Assembly (NCBI GenBank): GCA_034440575.1
Contig: JAOTOL010001641.1
Location: 2,285,501-2,349,500, forward strand
DNA: 64,000 nt
Direction of reading: 5' to 3'
Source of the DNA: Imbricaverruca yamaguchii
Lineage: Eukaryota; Arthropoda; Thecostraca; Neoverrucidae
A program made the position numbers and the translations under genes. Within the stretch, counting starts at the first letter, position 1; each line of letters begins with the position of its first letter. Positions 56,156 through 64,000 of the stretch are shown piece after piece. The notes below the pieces were generated by a model. It saw nothing but the letters and a program-made list of their open reading frames with translations. It did not search any database and was not told where the DNA came from.

Positions 56156-57984
56156 GAGACGACACGAATTGAGAGGGTTTACTGAGTGATCAATTTGCAA
56201 CGGCGAACACAAACAGAATAACAACATGGTGGAAGCGTTTTTGGCGATCTGGGTTCTTACGTTCCAGCCGACGAAAGATGAATGCTGTGGTGTCGAGTTG
56301 GAGCGATTGTCGAGTAGAGAGCAGCGACGCAGCTTCTCGCCGACTGCAGCCCGCTGGTCGTCCCATACGTCCGTATTTATGGTGAACCAGCTGACGCTGC
56401 GCAACCGAGGCGGATTTGTCAATGGACCACTTCTCAGACATTGGCATGAATCGGACCCATTTGATCCTCGGCACACATTCGCAGTTGGTTCTCACTTGCA
56501 TTGCTTGTGCTGCATTTAGAGTGAAGTTTAGTGCCGCAATGATGCAAGCATCATACTCCAATAACAAACTTCGACTTGAAGTCGTCGTCCTTTAGCTCGA
56601 CACGTGTGATTCGGTTTGGTTACGATTCCATACCAAACACTCGAGCGCTGCACGCCGTTTTTTTCGTCCGCGATGCCCCTTCGGAGAAGTGTTACCCATC
56701 GAAATTAGGCTCCCCTTTGACGAAATCCTAAGCCTGTCAGTGTTCTAGATCATCCTAGTGTTCTAGATCATCTACCGAGGAGCCTAGATCCAAATTCACA
56801 TTTTTCAGGCACTTTTCAGTAAGTCCGGAAATGTTTTCAGCTATTACATTTGACTCGATGCCTTAAATGTCACGACACGATCAGTAGAAGTGATGTATTA
56901 GACGACAATGAGGGAGGAGATTGAAATAATGAGCATCCAAGGGTTGAAAAAGACTGAGAAGAATCTTCGGCTCTTTCCAGATGCGCATGACTGTTAGGCC
57001 TGCTGGCTAGCGTCGCCAGCCTGCCACGTGGATTGGGCGCCGGTGGACGTGGTGATCCCACTGTTCTTGGGATTGTTTAAAGGTTTAGATGTAGCCAAAC
57101 TCACAATAATCATATATTGCACGAACTAGTCACAAGCGTCCAGCCCTCCTCAAACATTCATACTGGCGAAATATTATGGAACGTACTAGTTTATTGCTGA
57201 GTCACACATGCAACGAAAAGTACAAGAAAATATGTATTAATACCTCACATAGATCTATTAATTGGCATCAAATTGATCGGCGTTAAACACAACTGTTTTC
57301 ATTTTGCACTTTATAGCATCAGTTAGAGGGTAGCATCACTTTATAGCCTGCATGAAATCCACTCCCCTCCCCCCAATGATTCACTAGGCACATCAGATAT
57401 CACTTGTTCCTGATCATCATGATGCAAGGAAAAAAACATTTTGGGAAATAATTTAATTTTACTACCGAATGTAGTTATGTACTTCATGCCCACACAAGGC
57501 GTGGATACAGAAACTGGAGACTATGGGGACATGCATCTCCATGAAAATTTGGCGCCACTTCAAGAAGACTAGAGTGCACCACCCCTTAACAAATATTTTC
57601 GCCGAGGGCATCCCGGGAAAATGGAGCCCCTCTAAATGAGTAAATCATGAAATTGTCTGGATCTGCCCCTGATTCGCACACTCCTTTTGATGCTCTAGAT
57701 CTAGAACAGCCTATGACATGCCATATGGATGTTTTGTGCTGTTAGTTGAAATGAAGTTTATAAAAAAAAGCATTTGAGGGTATTTCTGAAACAAACATTT
57801 TGGCATCATGCATGTCATATGGTCATAGTACCATCAACTTCATGTTTAATATCAGCCACGGGGGCCATCTGAGTTAAACATACTAAGGGAAGATACTTTA
57901 AATCGAGAAATATATATCGAAGCAAGCTAATCAATGCCGCATCCTGAATTCTAAAGAGACTATCTGCGCCAGCAAGTCTAGTCC
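56156..57984. other. No supported gene
   Basis: Overlapping frames of about 97-137 codons on both strands lie at 56063-56567; no family recognised. Nothing was seen further right. Confidence 0.35.
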
Positions 57985-58205
57985 CGCTCACGCGATCTAT
58001 CGTGGCACTCGCGTGATCGAGTAGCACACACGTGATCGAGTAGCACACGCGTGATCAAGTATCACACACGCGATGACGTAAGACACTCGTGATCGAGCAA
58101 CACATGCGTGATCACGTAACACAAGCAAGATCGAATACCACACAAGTGATCGAGTAGCACACCCGTGATAACGTAACACACACGTGATCGAGTATCACTC
58201 GCAAG
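57985..58205. repeat. ~19-bp tandem repeat (CACACGTGATCGAGTAGCA)
   Basis: About ten imperfect copies of a 19-20 bp unit with GTGATCGAGTA and GTGATCACGTAACAC variants. CACGTG E-box words recur. Frames across it are artefacts. Confidence 0.85.
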
Positions 58206-58514
58206 AACCAGGCTTCTTATCTCTGATAATGTTAATATTCATAATTTTTTTAATGAACTTAGCACTTGTCTTTCAGTCAAAATTGGTTGTAGAGGAAGAA
58301 AACGTCGGCATGTGGAAACATATTTTAGTGCAAAAACTTAATTATGTGAACCTCACACCATTTTCCGGTCAAACTCTGCATCCTGTTTCGTGGGGGGTCA
58401 ATATAGGCCCCCTCTAATTTCTAAACTAAGCGGTGCACGAAAACGAAGGTGGTGTCATCGGAAAGCGATAGATGTGAAGAGTCGGAGGCCACCCCCAAAA
58501 TTGTATCCCCTCAA

Positions 58515-58630
58515 ACAGTGACGGCACTAGGCGGGTCTATGTGATCACGACCGAGGCGTCATGTTTTGGCTCTGGGGAGTTCATTTTGGGGTATATTTCA
58601 AAAACAAAAATTATTTGGAATCCGAAAGTG
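58515..58630 (-). repeat. Dispersed repeat family A, partial inverted copy
   Basis: Reverse orientation relative to 33690-33830. It shares 'tgatcacg', 'ttggctctggggagttcatt' and 'caaaaattatttggaat'. Confidence 0.65.
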
Positions 58631-59102
58631 GAGGCGAAATGGAACATAGCCATAAAACGATTCGTCACCCCAAAACGGAGATTTTAATTTAGAAAAATTT
58701 TCCGAAGCTTCAGTTCCAAATTTTTGTTTGTTTTCATTTTTATAATGGGTAGAGCGTGACAAGGAAAGTTGGCTTCCTTTAAAAGTACCTAGTAAGTGAA
58801 AGTTGCCTCATAAAAAGTGCTAGAATCTTTAATTTGAGTCCCAATGGGAAAATTTTTGTGCCAAAGTTCGGCGTGCCGCCGTTGCAACTCAACGGAAGCA
58901 ACTCTTGACCGTAAGTATATCACTATCAAATAGGTATATGCAGGGGCGGTCCGTGGCAGCCATGTGAGGTGACGCAAAAAAACGTCGCTGGATTTCGACC
59001 AGTATTTTTCATAAGTACACATTATTATTTTATGCTAAGATGAGTATGAACAACTTAATTTAGCGCTGCAAGGTGCAAACCTATCAACATCGTTCCACGA
59101 AG

Positions 59103-59525
59103 TCAGTAGATTTCAACCCTCTCCCTCGTGTTCAAATGCTTCCGAAATTGAACCTTCAGGAGTGAAATGGCAGGCATACACACACATATTATATATTATA
59201 TATATGCAATTATTATTATTGTTGTTCTTCTTACTATTTATTATTCCAGTGCGAAATACATGAAGTTAATGGGAAGCCCCACATCGATTGAGTGTCAGTG
59301 GATTTCAACCCTCTCCCTCGTGTTCAGATGCTTCCGAAATTTCCGGGAAGTTTTAATAAATAAAATATCCTTGAGGTTTTCATATATTTTCATTTCATAA
59401 CCCGCAATGACTTGCGTACACACATACATATTATATATATAATCACTATTATTGTTGTTATTCTTTTTATTGATTATTTCAGTGCAAAATGCAGGAAGTT
59501 AATGGGAAGTCCCACATCGCTGGAG
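59103..59525 (+). repeat. Overlapping tandem duplication, two ~200-bp units
   Basis: 'gatttcaaccctctccctcgtgttca' occurs at about 59110 and 59299. 'acacacatattatata...attccagtgcgaaat...gaagttaatgggaagccccacatcg' occurs at 59180-59288 and, diverged, at 59416-59522. The units resemble an AT-rich intron end, 'tattccag', and a short exon-like piece, repeated. Confidence 0.65.
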
Positions 59526-60126
59526 TGCATGCTCCATGGTATCCCATATTAAAAGTTTAAATTATTAGTGTACAGAGTCAACATTGAGGCAGCACATGCC
59601 CTTCAAAAATATACAAAAAGAACACACCTGATCTAGACATATACAAATGAACAATGGAAAACAATCCTGAAAACTAGCTGCAGGTTTCGTAACTGCACAT
59701 GGATGATAAGGGCGTGCTATTCCTACCAGCATAGGTGCCTCCGCCGGTAGCCTAAATATAATGATGCCGCCTTTTCCTGGCCGGGTGGGTACCACCTTCC
59801 CATGGGGGCACATGCCCTCAGTACCCCCACCCTTGTTTATGCCCCTGCACCGAATGTGGAGGAATTATGTTGCAACAGATATCTCTTACTTGCTCCTACC
59901 CCTCCTACCCGGCCGGGATCTTCAGTTTGCCTGTCTCATCATACTGCTACTACCCATGGCACCACGCGATTCCTGCGGCGCTTGACATGAATGCAGTCAG
60001 CGTGGGTCCAAGCGAAAAATCCTAATGTTAGGGAAAATATGGTTCATATTCGTAGACAAGATTCTTTAAGCTTTCAAATGAACCCAATTTTGTCCCACTT
60101 CGATTGCATTTAAGATCGGAAATATC

Positions 60127-60372
60127 GTGTGGAAAACCAGGACGTTTCGCTGGAGCGCATACGGGACTGAGCAATTGGGACATATGGGACGCCCATGTGA
60201 CGTCACCGATTGCCAAGCCATATTGGAGGGCCCGGCCTACCCTGCGCTTGTTATGAAACGAAAACTTACCATGTGGCGATACGCGCGAGAGGCCGGTGTT
60301 CATTGGGCATTGGGCCATTGTGCATTGGGCCGGCCTCTGCCGACCGGTGATAGAGCTGTTTGGAGGTAAGAT
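60127..60372 (+). other. GC-rich segment with CRE; possible first exon
   Basis: Contains a full TGACGTCA (about 60198-60205). Downstream, an ATG frame reads MKRKLTMWRYAREAGVHWAL, then GHCALGRPLPTGDRAVWR, and runs into 'gtaag', a donor-like site at 60366-60370. It could be a promoter and first exon of an unseen gene to the right, but no protein family is recognised and retroelement DNA follows. Confidence 0.2.
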
Positions 60373-60569
60373 GTAAATGGTGTAAATGTAAATGAACTTC
60401 AATTTTCACCATAATTATGAGTCACCGATGAATATTTGTTTCCAATTTTTCAAGTTTGCTATTCTCCAATGGATGAAAGCATCATTTTATGAGAACAACA
60501 TACAAAAAATATTTACCAGCTCTACTCAGGTGAGGCACTGCCTTAGTGCCTCACATGGGCCGACCGTCC

Positions 60570-61205
60570 CTGGTTATATGTGGTTATATGGGAAGTGGTC
60601 AGGAAGCTTTACTGTGCATACGTCAGGCCACTTTTGGAATATTGCATCCAAGTTTGGTCTCCTAGCTATGAAAAATATTGTTGGCTTTTAGAGAGAGTAC
60701 AAAAGAGGGCTACAAAAATGGTTAATGGCATAAGCAACCTGGCATATGAGGAAAGATTGAAGAAATTGAATATGTTTTCACTTAGATATAGAAGGCTGAG
60801 AGGAGATCTCATCGGGGTCTTTAAATTTGTCCATGGTCTGGAGAGGGTATAACTTGGGGACATGTTTGAATTGAACAGAAATGATGCAATTAGGGGTCAT
60901 CAATTCAAAATTAAAGTTAACCACAGCAGAACAAGGTTAAGGCAAACTTTCTTCACCAACAGGGTAGTAGAACACTGGAACCAGCTGCCAGAAAACATTG
61001 TCAGTAGCAGCATATTGAACATCTTTAAAAACAGCATAGACAATCATTATAAGAATAAAGGGCTTGCTTTTCAGTATTACAGGGAGGGCTGATTGGCAGA
61101 TTTGGTGGGCAACTGGTTCAGTGTACAGAGTGCAACCAAGAAGGGCCCTTGTGGCTCATAGTTGCACTAATCTTTCATGTCTTTATGTCTTTATGTCTTT
61201 ATGTG
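60570..61205 (+). pseudogene. CR1-like LINE, 3' end of ORF2 with octamer tail
   Basis: The + strand reads LYCAYVRPLLEYCIQVWSPS, then LLERVQKRATKMVNG and RLRGDLIGVFKFVHGLERV, an in-frame TAA (60850-60852), and then in the same frame FFTNRVVEHWNQLPENIVSS up to a stop at about 61092. This is the C-terminal region of CR1/L2-type ORF2, whose VEHWNxLPE motif is diagnostic. About 80 bases later comes a (TCTTTATG)n tail, three perfect octamers and one variant (61171-61205), in keeping with the short-repeat 3' ends of CR1 elements. It is 5' truncated and has one stop, so it is fairly recent. Confidence 0.88.
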
Positions 61206-62314
61206 CTGAAGAACATGGGCGATAAATGAGGTTCCGGCGAAATTATTTTAGACGAATTCCTGGACCGGAAGGGTGGGGGTGGAATTGTTTGTTTGTTTGT
61301 TTATTGGTTGGTGCACGACACACTGGGGGTGGAATTCGACACCACTGAAGTATTTAAGGCTAACAAACCGATTGATTGTCTTGTGGATTGACGCAAGCGA
61401 GCCAGCAAAAAGTATCCGTCTGTTGCCAAAAAAAAGAAGAAACTGGCAGGTGAAAAGTTTGGTATTTGGAGCCTGCAAAATGGCAAAATTTATCTTCTTC
61501 ATTTCCAAATTCAACAATTGCTTCTTCAATGCTTTGTTTCTATTCTTCTACGAAAGGCGTCGGTTAAATCATAAACGCCTTCCGAAATCAGCGTGTATGC
61601 ATTAGGATGTGTCACGAAGGCCCTTTTTTTGGAAATTGCACTTTGCTTAGTGAAATTATCGTGCAGATCACCTAAAAAAAAACCTGTGGTCGAGACCAAA
61701 TCGAAATCAAACAATAAACAAAATATGCGACAGGCCGATAAAGAAACAAATTTGCCGGGCGCCCGGCGTTGAAGTCTCCAGTGATGGCGCTCCGTTGCGA
61801 TTGGCATCCAACACCACGCGTCCGGCCACCGTCGGAGCGCCGCCGCGGCGCTGTGACGAAAAAGGCGGCAGTCGGTGCTGTGGATGACTGATGAATGGAT
61901 TCTGGTGATGAAGCTCATTAATAAAACTCAATGAAAGTGTTTAGTTGGGTAAAAGGATTTTGATAAGCACCAGTCGCTTAATAAGTAGCCTGGATATCTG
62001 ACGCATGAAAGAAAGGTTCACTTTACGTCGCTTGTTCGTTCCATTTTCAATCAGTAGATCTATCGGCGTATAATGCTAATATTTTCACTTTTGAAAGCTT
62101 GAACATATTCAAAATTCCTCGTCTGTTTACATCGAAGACCAATTAAATCATTCTGAGACACTTGATATCTTATTGTTATGACAAATAGACCATGCGAAAT
62201 CGGCATCATGCTCCGTTCCACTACAACCGAAGGAGACGGGCATACAGCGACGTCACCTTTTGTACGAGCGGCCACATTTTTTTGTACGAACTATCATTTT
62301 ATAACTGTACTACT
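61206..62314. other. No supported gene
   Basis: A - strand frame of 130 codons (61918-61526) has no recognised domain. A 14-bp perfect palindrome GCCGGGCGCCCGGC lies at 61754-61767 inside a GC-rich island (61750-61865). At 61285-61325 'tttgtttgtttattgg.tggt.cacga' repeats the wording at 16088-16114. Confidence 0.35.
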
Positions 62315-63987
62315 TGTCTACATGCTCGACAGAAAACCCGACATGAAATCCTTTTTGCTGCTGAGCACTGGCATTGCTGACCTGTGTTTCAACTTCGCCA
62401 CAATGTAACCGTGGCGGGCCTCTTCACCAATTACCTTCAAAGACGCCTCGGTCACCACTTTCACCATCCGTTCCACCGTCTGACTGTGCACGGGGTATGG
62501 CGGTACTTCGAGAGGACTCGTGATGATGCCTAGCAAGTCATCATCGGACAGTTGTTGCATCAAGGGCGGCTCGGTTATCGCCTCATTACACCAATCAATC
62601 AGCTCCTGATGCTGTTTGCCCCCATATTCACTTTTGGAAGCTTGAACTTCCGCACTTTGTCAGTATCACAATCGACCTGAGTTCTGCGACACTGCTGGAT
62701 TTGAGTGACCGCCCTTTCCCGTGTGGCTTGATCTTGGCCCGCTGCCATTGCTAGCAGTACTGCCTCAGGGTAACACCAGAGCTGTTGCGCTGTATTATCG
62801 GCTGCACCATGGTCGCTATCTCAGGTCGCAAACTTTTGAGAAGTTGCACGCTGTGCAGCGCATTGCCAGGACCGTCAGAACATTTCCAGTTCTTCTTGAT
62901 GCAGAACCACATGGGAGTATAGTGGCACACGATGAACTCCGCTAGCATTCTCAGACTGTCTGATGGCTGTTCGGTTGATATGTCGAGCCGGAGAATTCGC
63001 GCCGCCAGAGTCAGCCACCTGGAGTGGTTTAGTTGACCGATCTTCATTTTCGCAGTTCTATCTGAGATACAGTCTGGACACTACGCGCCAGACTGTACAG
63101 AATAGCCTGATCTGAACTTAGGTCACTGAGAATCTCCTGCGTCATTTCTGAAACATTTCCGCCATCGATTGGCTCAAAATCGACCACTGGCAAGGTTTCT
63201 ACTGTGCCTGCAGGAGCCCGGCCAATCAGCCCACTAAACGACTTAGGTCCTGTTGTGACTCCATCTAACTGGCTAAATACTGCACGAAAATTAAGTTCAT
63301 TTGCATGAAGTTGGCACACAAACCAGTGGACGGGGCGTTTTGTCCGAGCTCAAACAAACGGATAACACCACCTTTTTGGCCAGTATTAACTCTCGTGCTG
63401 TCACAGCCAAGCACAGAAACATCCGCACCAAACTCATATGCCACGGCGTTCAGGTCCTGAAAAATGTCCTCCGCTTTCCCAGTCTGTGGGGTAAAATGTC
63501 CTAAATATGCACTGTCTGGCTCGGATACAACCCCAATGTGCTCTTCCGTCTTCTTTGAACTGGCTGTCATAAGCGTGTCGTCTTTTCTAACGTCGAAGTA
63601 GAGACCAGATACACGACCTGCATGATCCTCATGGCTCTGGGCTACTACCTCTCTTCTAATCCGATCTCTTGCTCGCCATACTTTTTTGCTATCCACTATG
63701 CAGTCTATATCGTCAGAAGTGATCCGACCAATGTCCACTTGGAAACCGTTTATGATCGCAGCACACGCACGATTAGACACTCCGTACCGATCTGCTGCTA
63801 GAGTCGTATTTAGCAGTTCGTCTGTGTTACTGTTCACCATATACTCTGACTCATTGACTACAGATGTGAGCGATGATGAATCTGTGGCGGAATCTTGGTC
63901 TGAATTAGAATCTAGCTGTGCCATTCCAGAAGGTCCCGGTTGTGGTGATGTGACTCTCTCGGCGGTCAGACGCCTCCTTTCGTCCAT
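62315..63987 (-). pseudogene. Second unnamed mobile protein family, frameshifted
   Basis: Consecutive - strand segments in changing frames cover one long protein. Bases 63987-63340 carry DRYGVSNRACAAIINGFQVD, GRVSGLYFDVRKDDTL, HIGVVSEPDSAYLGHFTPQT and VLGCDSTRVNTG. Bases 63330-63044 carry VCQLHANELNFRAVFSQLDG. Bases 63047-62751 carry LNHSRWLTLAARILRLDIST and TEQPSDSLRMLAEFI. Bases 62760-62640 carry YPEAVLLAMAAG, and 62563-62318 carry RMVKVVTEASLKVIGEEARH. I recognise the order from an unnamed protein family found in very many copies in arthropod genomes. At least three frameshifts make this copy inactive. The GCDSTxVNTG core suggests a nuclease or transposase-type fold, but that is inference. 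The N-terminus runs to the window edge. Confidence 0.7.
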
Positions 63988-64000
63988 AGCGCGTCGACGA

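Noticed and set aside
56063..56567. Overlapping 97-137 codon frames, possibly an LTR retroelement edge
   Set aside because: No LTR pair, primer-binding site or gag/pol similarity could be seen.

Overview
The window is animal nuclear DNA, almost certainly from an arthropod and plausibly a crustacean. There is no bacterial or viral organisation. Real coding sequence is sparse, split by GT-AG introns and embedded in long non-coding DNA. The evidence for an arthropod is a type-I CHH/ITP neuropeptide gene, degenerate CCTAA (TTAGG-type) telomere-like repeats, and CR1-, I-like and Penelope-like retroelement remnants. The species cannot be named from the sequence.

Two host genes are supported. (1) A Tbx1/org-1-type T-box gene lies on the + strand. 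Four exons are visible (2211-2360, 6805-6872, 9504-9625 and about 20362-20669), with consistent reading phase across all three introns, a stop codon and an AATAAA signal. The first half of the T-box must lie upstream of base 1. (2) A crustacean hyperglycemic hormone / ion transport peptide (CHH/ITP) gene lies on the - strand. It has two coding exons (39695-39447 and 38795-38684), encodes a 119-residue precursor with six correctly spaced cysteines and a C-terminal amidation signal, and has a poly(A) signal 49 bases after the stop codon.

The rest is repeats and mobile elements. At least a dozen minisatellite arrays (periods about 11, 19, 20, 26, 27, 30, 33, 35, 48, 52, 83 and 91/93 bp) occupy the T-box introns and the intergenic DNA. 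Arrays whose period is a multiple of three give very long open frames on both strands that are not genes. Mobile elements include a MITE-like element with 34-bp terminal inverted repeats (3430-4267), a 1-kb palindromic element (13559-14549), a tRNA-derived SINE (44280-44615) and several decayed non-LTR retrotransposons. There are also a Penelope-like fragment, three copies of one unnamed repetitive protein family (26.5-27.7, 30.7-31.7 and 51.5-53.0 kb) and one decayed copy of a second such family (62.3-64.0 kb).

The most interesting structure is one non-LTR family whose 3' end is a two-part hairpin. Four copies lie in the window. Three carry intact 13-16 bp target duplications, and two of those are extremely short (53 and 68 bp). 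The fourth ends about 16 bp before the splice acceptor of the last T-box exon and may supply its branch point. A second highlight is a mobile protein fragment lodged inside a 33-bp satellite array, bounded by 12-bp direct repeats.

All calls were made by reading and hand translation. Copy numbers and boundaries of arrays are approximate.
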